Assembly (NCBI GenBank): GCA_963792405.1
Contig: CAWBVU010000005.1
Location: 186,001 to 250,000 of the forward strand
Source of the DNA: SZUA-442 sp963792405
Lineage (GTDB): Bacteria; Actinomycetota; Acidimicrobiia; Spongiisociales; UBA5794
Direction: 5' to 3'
Length of the DNA stretch: 64,000 nucleotides
Below are positions 56,711 through 64,000 of this stretch, piece by piece. Position numbers and translations under genes: made by a program. The number at the start of each line of letters is the position of its first letter. Position 1 is the first letter of the stretch. Under the pieces are notes generated by a model. It worked only from the letters and a program-made list of their open reading frames with translations, did no database searches and was not told the DNA's origin.

Positions 56711-57811
56711 ATGGACATGATCAGCGCATCAGCGGCTGACGCCCACCGATTTGGCCGGGTGAGGCGGAACGGCTACGACCCCGCGGAAGTCGATGCGGTG
56801 GTGGCCCGTTTGGTCGAGGCCCTCGCCACCCAGGAGCAGCAGGCCGAGCAGCTCGAACGACGCCTCGCCGAGGCGGACGCATCTGCCGACGCGATCCGTC
56901 GCACCTTCATCGCTGCCGAGCAGACACGAGGCCAGATCCTCGACGTCGCGAACGCCGAGGCCACCCAACTCCGTGAGCGCGCCCGGCGCGAGTCTGAAGA
57001 GGCGATCACTGCTGCACATGCACTCGCCGCGTCGATGACCGCGGACGCCGAGGCGCGGGCGGCCGACCTGAACACCGCCTCGGACCAGTTGGACAGGGAC
57101 ATCGCCGAGCGCAGGGCACACCTCCTCGCGCGGGCCCACGAGGAGGCGGATCAGGTTCGTACCGATGCCGAGAGCGCTGCCGCTGCACGAACCTCCGAGG
57201 CGCTCGAGGCCGCGGAGGACATCATGGCTGCTGCCCGTGCCGACGCGGAGGCCCATGTGAGGGAAGCGGCGCTGACCGCGCGGTCGGCGTCCATTGCAGC
57301 CGCATGGACCAGACGGGAGGCCCTCGCGACGGCCGAATCGATCATCGCAGACGCCAGGGATCGGGCCGCCCACATCGTCGCCGAGGCCGAGCGAGAGGGC
57401 GAGGCCGTTCAGGAGCGGTCCATCAGGCTGCAAGCGGCGATCGTGAGCCTCGAGGCATCTGCGAGGGCGATCGCCGAGGCCAGCCACGACGGGGCATCCG
57501 TCATCGACCTGGCCTCGATCGAGGCGACGGAGCGCTCGGACGCGACCGAGGCGCCGGTCGGTGCCGGACCCGAGCAGGCAGTGGACATGGTGGCCGCCGT
57601 CGGCGTCGAGGACACCGAAGCCGGGCCCGAATCCGCGACGCCAGAGGCCGCGACCGGCCTGCTCACCGTCGCCGAGGCGACGGCCCGACTCGCCGACGAT
57701 GAACCGGCGCCCACGGATCCGGGTGTGCCCAACGCCGGGCGCACGTACTACCAGCGGACGTCGGGCGTTCCCCTCAGTGAGAGGGTCAAGATCGCCAAGA
57801 AGTCCGGCTGA
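56711..57811 (+). CDS. DivIVA-like coiled-coil protein
   Basis: A 366-aa acidic, Ala-rich protein. RFGRVRRNGYDPAEVDAVVARLVEAL near the start is the DivIVA/Wag31-type N-terminal motif (F.RV.RGYD..EVD). Residues about 30-260 are almost all coiled coil with Glu/Ala heptads, and the last 80 residues are acidic and disordered, ending in TYYQRTSGVPLSERVKIAKKSG. It probably scaffolds polar or septal assembly. ATG 56711 or 56717 (GGGAAGG 3 or 9 nt ahead) may be the start. Confidence 0.8.
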   Translation: MDMISASAADAHRFGRVRRNGYDPAEVDAVVARLVEALATQEQQAEQLERRLAEADASADAIRRTFIAAEQTRGQILDVANAEATQLRERARRESEEAITAAHALAASMTADAEARAADLNTASDQLDRDIAERRAHLLARAHEEADQVRTDAESAAAARTSEALEAAEDIMAAARADAEAHVREAALTARSASIAAAWTRREALATAESIIADARDRAAHIVAEAEREGEAVQERSIRLQAAIVSLEASARAIAEASHDGASVIDLASIEATERSDATEAPVGAGPEQAVDMVAAVGVEDTEAGPESATPEAATGLLTVAEATARLADDEPAPTDPGVPNAGRTYYQRTSGVPLSERVKIAKKSG

Positions 57812-57840
57812 GCGACTTCAGGGCGCGGGCGGGGTGACGC

Positions 57841-57862
57841 ACCGGTGGGGACACCCACCGGT
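57841..57862 (+). terminator. Terminator after the coiled-coil gene
   Basis: ACCGGTGGG (57841-57849) and CCCACCGGT (57854-57862) form a perfect 9-bp stem with a GACA loop, followed by GTTCGTCATT. It separates the coiled-coil gene from the dnaK promoter. Confidence 0.65.
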
Positions 57863-57916
57863 GTTCGTCATTCCGGGCGGAGCATCCCGCTCGGGCACGA
57901 TCGAGAAAACCCGGAA

Positions 57917-57959
57917 TTGATCCGCACCGACTCAAGTTAGTATCCTTGTAGCGACTCAA
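57917..57959 (+). promoter_or_regulatory. dnaK operon promoter with HAIR-like half-sites
   Basis: TTGATC (57917-57922) and TAGTAT (57938-57943) form a promoter with a 15-bp spacer. CGACTCAA occurs twice as a direct repeat (57928-57935 and 57952-57959). ACTCAAG at 57930-57936 equals one half of the HspR-associated inverted repeat (CTTGAGT-N7-ACTCAAG). The operon encodes HspR itself, so repression at this site is expected. Confidence 0.6.
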
Positions 57960-58017
57960 ACATCTCCCATGCCTGGGGCTGACGCGCCCCCTGGCACGAC
58001 CTACAAGGAGCACACAC

Positions 58018-59850
58018 ATGGCACGAGCGGTCGGCATCGACCTCGGTACGACCAACTCGGTGATCGCGACCCTCGAGGGCGGCGAACCGAAGGTCATCGC
58101 AAACGCCGAAGGGCACCGGACGACACCTTCGGTGGTGGCATTTGCGAAGAACGGCGACGTCCTCGTCGGTGATCAGGCAAAGCGCCAGGCGATCACCAAC
58201 CCCGAGCGGACGGTCCGATCGGTCAAGCGGCACATGGGCACGGACTGGTCGATCGACATCGACGGCAAGTCCTACACGGCGCAGGAGATCTCCGCACGCA
58301 TCCTGCAGAAGCTGAAGAAGGACGCCGAGGCCTTCCTCGGCGAGCCGATCACCAAGGCCGTCATCACCGTGCCCGCCTACTTCGGTGATGCCCAGCGCCA
58401 GGCGACGAAGGAGGCAGGACAGATCGCCGGCCTCGAGGTGGAGCGCATCGTGAACGAGCCCACCGCCGCGTCGCTCGCCTATGGCCTCGACAAGAACAAC
58501 GACGAGCTGATCCTCGTCTTCGACCTCGGGGGTGGCACGTTCGACGTGTCGGTGCTCGAGATCGGTGAGGGCGTCTTCGAGGTCAAGTCCACCGCGGGTG
58601 ACACGCACCTCGGCGGCGACGACTGGGACGACAAGATCATCGCGTGGCTCGTCGACGGCTTCAAGGCCGACAACGGCATCGACCTGTCGAAGGATCCGAT
58701 GGCGCTCACGAGGCTCAAGGAGGCCGCGGAGAAGGCGAAGATCGAGCTGTCGTCCGTCCAGTCGACCGAGATCAACCTCCCCTTCATCACGGCGAACGCA
58801 GATGGGCCGATCCACATGCTCACGACGCTGACGCGCTCGGAGTTCGAGCGGATGACCGCGGATCTCGTGGAGCGGACCCGCTCGCCCTTCGAGAGGGCGA
58901 TCAAGGACGCGGGCGTCTCGGTAACCGACATCGACCATGTGATCCTCGTCGGCGGCTCGACCAGGATCCCCTCCGTGCAGGCGCTCGTCACCGAGCTCGC
59001 GGGGAAGGAACCGAACAAGAGCGTGAACCCCGACGAGGTCGTGGCCCTCGGCGCTGCGATCCAGGCAGGTGTCCTCACTGGCGACGTCTCGGGGATCCTG
59101 CTGCTCGACGTCACCCCGCTCACCCTGGGGGTGGAGACCGAAGGCGGCGTGTTCACGAGGATGATCGAGCGGAACACCACCATCCCGACGCGGAGGTCGG
59201 AGATCTTCACGACGGCGGCGGACAGCCAGCCGGAGGTCGAGGTCCACGTTCTGCAGGGCGAGCGAGCGATGGCTGGCGACAACATGAGCCTCGGGAGGTT
59301 CAAGCTCCAGGGCCTGCCGCCCGCACCGCGCGGCGTGCCCCAGATCGAGGTCACCTTCGACATCGATGCGAACGGCATCGTGTCGGTGTCGGCCAAGGAC
59401 CTCGGCACCGGCAAGACCCAACAGGTCACGATCACTGGTGGGACCGCACTCGATCAGAACCAGATCGACCAGATGATCAAGGACGCCGAGGCGCATGCGG
59501 CACAAGACGCAGAACGCAGGGAGGCGGCCGAGGCCCGCAACGCGGCAGATCATGCGGTCCACACGGTCGGCAAGCAGCTCGCAGAGCACGGGGACAAGCT
59601 CACCGACGACGAGAAGGCACCGATCCAGTCGAAGCTCGACGAGGTGAAGAAGCTCCACGACGACGAAGGCGCCTCCACGGAGGCCCTGCGGACCGCCACG
59701 ACCGAGCTGCTCCAGAGCGCCCAGGTCATCGGGCAGAAGATGTACGAGGCCGCCCAGGCGGAGTCGGCGACACCGGAGGCTGCGGACGGCCCGTCCGCCG
59801 ATGGCGACGAGGTGGTCGAGGCGGAGGTCGTCGAGGACGACGAGTCGTAG
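58018..59850 (+). CDS. dnaK: Molecular chaperone DnaK (Hsp70)
   Basis: A 610-aa Hsp70. ARAVGIDLGTTNSVIATLEGG at the N-terminus, DLGGGTFDVSVLEIGEG near 168, and VILVGGSTRIPSVQALV near 307 are ATPase motifs. The substrate-binding domain starts after the linker GDVSGILLLDVTPLTLGVET near 360, and an acidic tail ends in EVVEAEVVEDDES. A short GRPE-like linker and normal length indicate a functional chaperone. AAGGAG precedes the ATG. It is the first gene of dnaK-grpE-dnaJ-hspR. Confidence 0.97.
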   Translation: MARAVGIDLGTTNSVIATLEGGEPKVIANAEGHRTTPSVVAFAKNGDVLVGDQAKRQAITNPERTVRSVKRHMGTDWSIDIDGKSYTAQEISARILQKLKKDAEAFLGEPITKAVITVPAYFGDAQRQATKEAGQIAGLEVERIVNEPTAASLAYGLDKNNDELILVFDLGGGTFDVSVLEIGEGVFEVKSTAGDTHLGGDDWDDKIIAWLVDGFKADNGIDLSKDPMALTRLKEAAEKAKIELSSVQSTEINLPFITANADGPIHMLTTLTRSEFERMTADLVERTRSPFERAIKDAGVSVTDIDHVILVGGSTRIPSVQALVTELAGKEPNKSVNPDEVVALGAAIQAGVLTGDVSGILLLDVTPLTLGVETEGGVFTRMIERNTTIPTRRSEIFTTAADSQPEVEVHVLQGERAMAGDNMSLGRFKLQGLPPAPRGVPQIEVTFDIDANGIVSVSAKDLGTGKTQQVTITGGTALDQNQIDQMIKDAEAHAAQDAERREAAEARNAADHAVHTVGKQLAEHGDKLTDDEKAPIQSKLDEVKKLHDDEGASTEALRTATTELLQSAQVIGQKMYEAAQAESATPEAADGPSADGDEVVEAEVVEDDES

Positions 59851-59866
59851 GCACCACGACCACACG

Positions 59867-60520
59867 ATGAACATGATGAACGAGCACACGAACACGAACG
59901 ACGGCCCCTCGCCCGATCAGGGCGAGGGGATCGTCGAGGTCATCGACACTGCCGAGGCCCACACCCTCGCCCCCGACGCCGACGTCGTCACCGCGAACGG
60001 TGATCTCGCGGCAGAGGCCGAGCACTGGGGGCTCAGCCTCCCCGACGATCCCCATGAGGCCCGGGACCTGCTCCTGAGGGAGCTCGCGGATGCACGACAG
60101 GAGAGCGGCGAGCTGCTCGCCAGCCTCCAACGTGTCGTCGCGGAGTTCGACAACTACCGCAAGCGCACCGAGCGAGACCAGGTCGAGAACGTCCAGAGGG
60201 CGGGCCAGCGGGTGATCCAATCAATCCTCCCCACGCTCGACAGCCTCGGTGCCGCCCTGGCGATCGATGCCACGACGGAGGCCGAGGAGCGGATGATCGA
60301 GGGGATGCGCGGCACCGAGGCGCTCCTCCTCGAGGCCCTCCGCGCCGAGGGTTTCGAGCCGATCGATGCCGTCGGCGCACCGTTCGACCCGGCTCTGCAC
60401 GAGGCCGTCCAGGTCGTGCCCGGCGAGGGCGATCAGATCGTCCAGCAGGAACTGAGGAAGGGATACGTGATGCGGGGCAGGGTCATCAGGCCGACCCTCG
60501 TCGTGGTCGGCTATGCGTAA
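59867..60520 (+). CDS. grpE: Nucleotide exchange factor GrpE
   Basis: A 217-aa cochaperone that releases ADP from DnaK. A long acidic, probably disordered N-terminus (1-80) precedes a coiled coil. The core VVAEFDNYRKRTERDQVENVQRAGQRVIQSILPTLDSLGAAL (about 105-150) and the beta wing FDPALHEAVQVVPGEGDQIVQQELRKGYVMRGRVIRPTLVVVG are clear. The start is 17 bp after dnaK; it overlaps dnaJ by 8 bp. Confidence 0.94.
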   Translation: MNMMNEHTNTNDGPSPDQGEGIVEVIDTAEAHTLAPDADVVTANGDLAAEAEHWGLSLPDDPHEARDLLLRELADARQESGELLASLQRVVAEFDNYRKRTERDQVENVQRAGQRVIQSILPTLDSLGAALAIDATTEAEERMIEGMRGTEALLLEALRAEGFEPIDAVGAPFDPALHEAVQVVPGEGDQIVQQELRKGYVMRGRVIRPTLVVVGYA

Positions 60521-61436
60521 GGAATGGCTCGAGAAGGACTACTACGCCGAGCTCGGCGTGGGCAAGGACGCCTCCGCGAAGGAGATCAAGAAGGCGTTCC
60601 GGTCCTTGGCGCGCCAGTACCACCCCGACAACAACCCCGGAGACTCCGAGGCCGAAGCGAGGTTCAAGGAGATCAACGAGGCGTACGACACGCTCAGCGA
60701 AGAGGAGACCCGCAAGGAGTACGACCACGCCCGGGAGATGGGGTACTTCGTCGGTGGCCCGTCGGGAGGCCAGCAGTACGTGCGCGTCGAGGACCTGTTC
60801 GGGAACGGTTTCGGTGACGGTCCCGGCGGCTCGTTCCAGGACGTCTTCGGCGGTTTCCAGGACCTCTTCGGACGAGGCGCGACCCGTCCCCCGAGGCAGG
60901 CGAAGGGCCAGGACGTCTCGGGCTCCATCAACCTCACCTTCCACGAGGCCCTCACGGGCGTCATGAGGGAGTTCACCGTCGGCGACCAGTCGGTCAAGGT
61001 GCGCATCCCGAAGGGGGTCGCCAACGGAACGAGGGTCAAGGTTGCCGGAAAGGGCGGGCAGGGCCTCAACGGGGGTCCGGCGGGGGACCTGTTCGTGACG
61101 GTCCACGTCGGGAACCATCCGGTGTTCCACCGCAAGGGCAAGAAGGATCTGGCCATCACCGTACCGCTGAGCTACACGGAAGCGGCGCTCGGCGCCGTGG
61201 TGACGGTGCCGACCCTTTCGGGGACGACGAGGATCAAGGTCCCCGCAGGCACCCAGAGTGGGACCACGATGCGTGTGTCGGGGAAGGGCGTCGAGACGGC
61301 GAACGGGACGGGCGACCTGCACGTCACGCTCGAGGTGGCAGTGCCCAAGGAGATCTCGGACGCCGAGCGCGATGCCCTCGAGGCGCTGCGCAGCGCGGAG
61401 TCCGCGTGGAACCCTCGGGCGAAGTTGGGGGTGTGA
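60513..61436 (+). CDS. dnaJ: DnaJ-family cochaperone without zinc finger (CbpA type)
   Basis: A 307-aa Hsp40. The J domain (residues 9-75) has the YHPDNNPGD HPD motif. A Gly/Phe-rich stretch (DLFGNGFGDGPGGSFQDVFGGFQDLFG) follows, then two beta-barrel C-terminal substrate domains (VSGSINLTFHEALTGVMREF, VPLSYTEAALGAVVTVPTLSG). The four CxxCxGxG zinc-finger repeats of type A DnaJ are absent, so this is type B/CbpA. It overlaps grpE by 8 bp and ends one base before the hspR ATG. Confidence 0.93.
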   Translation: MRKEWLEKDYYAELGVGKDASAKEIKKAFRSLARQYHPDNNPGDSEAEARFKEINEAYDTLSEEETRKEYDHAREMGYFVGGPSGGQQYVRVEDLFGNGFGDGPGGSFQDVFGGFQDLFGRGATRPPRQAKGQDVSGSINLTFHEALTGVMREFTVGDQSVKVRIPKGVANGTRVKVAGKGGQGLNGGPAGDLFVTVHVGNHPVFHRKGKKDLAITVPLSYTEAALGAVVTVPTLSGTTRIKVPAGTQSGTTMRVSGKGVETANGTGDLHVTLEVAVPKEISDAERDALEALRSAESAWNPRAKLGV

Positions 61437-61437
61437 C

Positions 61438-61833
61438 ATGAGTGATCAGAAGGATGCCGTCTACATCATCTCGGTGGCGGCGGAGATCGTCGGCATGCAT
61501 CCCCAGACCCTCCGCGTCTACGAGCGCAAGGGGCTCGTGGAGCCGTACCGCACGCCGGGCGGTACCCGCAGGTACAGCCAGGCGGACCTCGAGCGCCTCC
61601 TGCTCATCCAGGATCTGTCGAACGAGGGGGTCAACATCGAGGGCATCAAGCGCATCCTCAGACTCCAAGCCGACAACGCACGGCTGCGCTCGCAGGTCGA
61701 TCGGCTCCGCAGGCTCCTCGAGGAGGCGGAAGCCCGGCGTGGCGACCGAAGCCACTCGATGTTGATCGAAGTCGGGCGCACGCAGAAGCGTCCCCTGCCC
61801 GCCATCCGCAGGCAGGACCCCTTCGAACAGTGA
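61438..61833 (+). CDS. hspR: MerR-family heat-shock repressor HspR
   Basis: A 131-aa regulator. AVYIISVAAEIVGMHPQTLRVYERKGLVEPYRTPGGTRRYSQADLERLLLIQ (residues 7-58) is the MerR-type HTH and wing. EGVNIEGIKRILRLQADNARLRSQVDRLRRLLEEAE is the dimerisation coiled coil. It represses the dnaK operon through HAIR sites with DnaK as corepressor in known actinobacteria. Autoregulation is therefore expected here. It starts one base after the dnaJ stop. Confidence 0.95.
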   Translation: MSDQKDAVYIISVAAEIVGMHPQTLRVYERKGLVEPYRTPGGTRRYSQADLERLLLIQDLSNEGVNIEGIKRILRLQADNARLRSQVDRLRRLLEEAEARRGDRSHSMLIEVGRTQKRPLPAIRRQDPFEQ

Positions 61834-61865
61834 CGTTCCGGCGACGGGCATGCCGGAGCCGTCAC
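61830..61865. terminator. Stem-loop between hspR and the E1 gene
   Basis: GTGACG (61830-61835) pairs with CGTCAC (61860-61865), extended by TCCGGC (61837-61842) with GCCGGA (61852-61857). It contains the hspR stop and the TGA of the displaced E1 C-terminus, so it may end both convergent transcripts. Confidence 0.45.
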
Positions 61866-61977
61866 CCGGAGGCGAGTGATCTCAGTTCCGACGCCACCAT
61901 CGCGTCGGTGATGAGTGCGTGCCGCTCGACTGCGAACTGCGGCCACGGCGCATCGGTCGCCGTCAGCCGGCGCGGGG
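61862..61977 (-). pseudogene. C-terminal end of the E1 protein in a shifted frame
   Basis: This frame, beginning near a CCCC run (61974-61977), encodes RRLTATDAPWPQFAVERH and on through ITDAMVASELRSLASG before a TGA at 61862. It matches the usual C-terminus of E1 beta chains, while the main frame ends abruptly in APRAG at 61963. One extra C in the run would join the two. Confidence 0.6.
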
Positions 61978-63969
61978 CGCGACGAGGTCGTAGCCGCACC
62001 GCTCGGCGATCTCCGCGACCACCTCGGCACCGACGCCCCCCGTGCGCTGTGGTTCCTGGACGAACAGGAGCTTCCCGGTCCTGCGGACCGACGCCTCGAC
62101 CGTCTCGACGTCCCACGGGTAGATGGTCCGAAGGTCGATCACCTCGGTGTCGATGCCATCTGCGGTGACGGCGTCCGCAGCGCGCAGGGACACGGGCACC
62201 ATGCCGCCATAGGTGACGAGCGTGACGTCGCGCCCAGCCCGTGCACACCGGGCCCTGCCGATGGGGAGCTCGTATCTCGCATCGGGAACCGCCTCCCTGC
62301 CCGACCGATACAGCACCTTCGGCTCGAGGAACACCACGGGATCCGGCGACCGGATCGCCGCCGCGAGCAGCCCCTTCGCGTCCTTCGGCGTCGACGGAAC
62401 GATCACCACGACGCCGGGGACGTGGGCGAAGTACGCCTCGGGGCTGTCACAGTGGTGCTCGTGGGCGCCGATCCCCGCACCGTTCGGCATCCGCAGGACC
62501 ATCGGCAGCGACGTGTTGCCCCGGGATCGAAAACGGATGCGCCCGAGATGGCTCGCGATCTGGTCGAACGCGGGATAGGCGAAGCCCTCGAACTGGATCT
62601 CGGCGATGGGTCTCAGCCCGGCCATGGCCATGCCGATCGCCGTACCGACGATCCCGGACTCGTTGATCGGGGTGTCGATGACCCGGTCCGGGCCGAACTC
62701 GTCGAGGAGCCCCTCCGAGATCCTGAACACACCGCCCGCGACCGCAACATCCTCGCCGAGGATCACGGTCGTCGGGTCCGCAGCCATCTCCTGGCGGAGC
62801 GCGGCGTTGATCGCTCCGGCCATGGTCATCTCGCTCGTTGGGCCGTCGGGCAGGTCGTCGTCACCGATCGACCAGGTCACGGAGTCAGGGAGTGTCGTCG
62901 GCGGTTCCCCCGCGTCCGTCTCGAGCCTGTTGAGCTGCTCGAGCATCCCGGCGGGAATGCGATCGAACACGTTGGCGATGATGTCCGCTCGTGGGGGGAG
63001 CTCCATCGACGTCACGCGATCGAGTGCCTCGTCGAATGCCTCGGTCGCCCTACGCAACGCCTCCTCCTCGTCTGCGTCAGACCACCACCCTCGGGCTTCG
63101 AGGAACATCCGCATCCGGGACAAGGGATCCAGCGGCCTCCACAGGGCCTCCTCCTCCTTCGTGCGATACAACCCGGGATCGTCGGCGGTGGCATGCGGGC
63201 CGAAGCGGTAGCACACCGCCTCGACGAGGGTCGGACCGCCTCCCCCGGACGCCCGCTCGACGGCCCTTCGCGTGGCGTCGTAGACGGCGAGCACATCGAA
63301 CCCGTTCACACGCTCGGAGGCGATGCCATATCCGAGGGCCTTCGATGCGAGGTCGGGCGCAGCCGTTTGCTGCTCGTACGGCACCGAGATGGCGTAGAAA
63401 TTGTTCGAGACGATGAACACCGTCGGTGTCGTCCACACGCCTGCGAAGTTGACGCCCGAGTGGAAGTCGTTCTCGGACGTTCCCCCATCCCCGATGTAGG
63501 CGACCGTGACCACGTCGTTGCCGCGCAGGCGTTCGGCGTAGGCATGCCCGACGGCGTGGGGGAGGTGACTGCCGATGGGCACCGTCACCACCATCTGGTG
63601 CATGGCAGGGGGATCCCATGTGGCGTTCGGGAGCCCTCGCCAGTAGGCGAGGATCGTGTCATACGGCATCCCACGGGCGATCTGAACGCCGTGTTCACGG
63701 TAGCCGGGGTAGACGAAGTCTTCCGGCCGCAGGGCGTGGGCGCTCCCGACCTGGATCGCCTCGTGGCCCTCTGCGATCGCGTACGTGCCCAGCCTCCCCT
63801 GCCGCTGAGCAGCAGTGGCCCTCCGATCGAACACCCGCGTGCGCACCATGTCGCGGTAGAGGTCGACCGCCAGGGCCTTCGTCACCCAGGACACGTCGCC
63901 GACGGCCTCCCCGTCGAGCCCCACGACCTCGGTCAGGGCGCCCCAGTCGATGTCGGACGGCCTAGGCAC
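61963..63969 (-). CDS. Fused 2-oxoacid (branched-chain/pyruvate) dehydrogenase E1 alpha-beta, frame-broken C-terminus
   Basis: A 668-aa thiamine-diphosphate enzyme that decarboxylates a 2-oxoacid and passes the acyl group to an E2 lipoyl protein. Residues 1-335 are E1 alpha: YRDMVRTRVFDRRA, AHALRPEDFVYPGYREHG, and the ThDP motif AYIGDGGTSENDFHSGVNFA..NNFYAIS. Residues about 372-668 are E1 beta: EMTMAGAINAALRQEM, LGEDVAVAGGVFRISEGL, FEGFAYPAFDQI. About 35 C-terminal residues are displaced to another frame by an apparent one-base loss in a C run. The GTG start overlaps the end of an upstream gene. Confidence 0.9.
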   Translation of the reverse strand: MPRPSDIDWGALTEVVGLDGEAVGDVSWVTKALAVDLYRDMVRTRVFDRRATAAQRQGRLGTYAIAEGHEAIQVGSAHALRPEDFVYPGYREHGVQIARGMPYDTILAYWRGLPNATWDPPAMHQMVVTVPIGSHLPHAVGHAYAERLRGNDVVTVAYIGDGGTSENDFHSGVNFAGVWTTPTVFIVSNNFYAISVPYEQQTAAPDLASKALGYGIASERVNGFDVLAVYDATRRAVERASGGGGPTLVEAVCYRFGPHATADDPGLYRTKEEEALWRPLDPLSRMRMFLEARGWWSDADEEEALRRATEAFDEALDRVTSMELPPRADIIANVFDRIPAGMLEQLNRLETDAGEPPTTLPDSVTWSIGDDDLPDGPTSEMTMAGAINAALRQEMAADPTTVILGEDVAVAGGVFRISEGLLDEFGPDRVIDTPINESGIVGTAIGMAMAGLRPIAEIQFEGFAYPAFDQIASHLGRIRFRSRGNTSLPMVLRMPNGAGIGAHEHHCDSPEAYFAHVPGVVVIVPSTPKDAKGLLAAAIRSPDPVVFLEPKVLYRSGREAVPDARYELPIGRARCARAGRDVTLVTYGGMVPVSLRAADAVTADGIDTEVIDLRTIYPWDVETVEASVRRTGKLLFVQEPQRTGGVGAEVVAEIAERCGYDLVAPRAG

Positions 63970-64000
63970 CGATCGCGTCCATCGCGTCGAGGAATCGAGC
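63962..64000 (-). CDS. Partial gene at the window edge, C-terminus only
   Basis: The frame reads ARFLDAMDAIGA then TAG and continues beyond the window. Its stop lies inside the first codons of the E1 gene, the same kind of overlap as in other operons here, so it is probably the upstream gene of the E1 operon. The product cannot be told from 12 residues. Confidence 0.35.
   Translation of the reverse strand, partial: ARFLDAMDAIGA

Overview
The window is 64 kb of compact, very GC-rich bacterial chromosome with genes on both strands, short intergenic gaps and many 1-10 bp stop/start overlaps. It looks like a high-GC actinobacterium, most likely of the Acidimicrobiia type. This is an inference from the HspR-controlled dnaK operon, an LCP cell-envelope protein, the ClpS-DUF2017 pair, a regulator/HBHA-like pair matching the mycobacterial Rv0474-hbhA order, and several exported proteins with Thr-rich ETTTT linkers. 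No transposase, phage gene, CRISPR array or rRNA gene was seen.

Layout. 0.1-10.8 kb: ClC-type anion transporter, mannose-1-phosphate guanylyltransferase, LOG-family protein, hypothetical membrane and lipoproteins, a broken secreted-protein gene, a HerA-like ATPase, a CBS protein and a sigma-70 factor. 11-12.5 kb: two Rrf2 regulators around a lipoprotein cytochrome c, with a shared operator-like sequence at both regulator promoters. 12.5-19.8 kb: envelope genes, including an LCP protein fused to a degenerate tyrosine-kinase-like domain and flanked by two paralogous linker proteins, then redox-type lipoproteins, a TSUP permease and a membrane HTH protein. 19.9-22.8 kb: acyl-CoA synthetase, selenocysteine tRNA, ferredoxin, CBS protein. 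22.9-28.2 kb: a complete Liv-type branched-chain amino-acid ABC transporter. 28.3-42.3 kb: hflX, kinase-like phosphotransferases, MFS permease, PhoH, gpsA, tag, chorismate mutase, siderophore-interacting reductase, ctaB-ctaA (heme A), hydrolases and 3-hydroxyacyl-CoA dehydrogenase. 42.4-45 kb: selD, itself a UGA-containing selenoprotein gene, a structured RNA candidate, and mgtE. 45-53 kb: an overlapping minus-strand operon (tyrA, YbdK ligase, nadE, class IV aminotransferase, unknown), then an epimerase and an acyltransferase. 53.0-53.45 kb: an intergenic block of palindromic repeats. 53.5-57.8 kb: lipid-droplet/phasin-like pair, DUF4332, nucleotidyltransferase, DUF2017-ClpS-BldC-like HTH, and a coiled-coil protein. 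57.9-64 kb: dnaK-grpE-dnaJ-hspR and a fused 2-oxoacid dehydrogenase E1 whose last ~35 residues lie in another frame.

Together the genes point to an aerobic heterotroph (heme A oxidase assembly, acyl-CoA metabolism, branched-chain amino-acid uptake and 2-oxoacid oxidation) that makes selenocysteine. A recurring signal is a TANNNT box 6-9 nt before the start codon of more than 20 genes, usually with no Shine-Dalgarno sequence. This suggests that leaderless transcription is common here.
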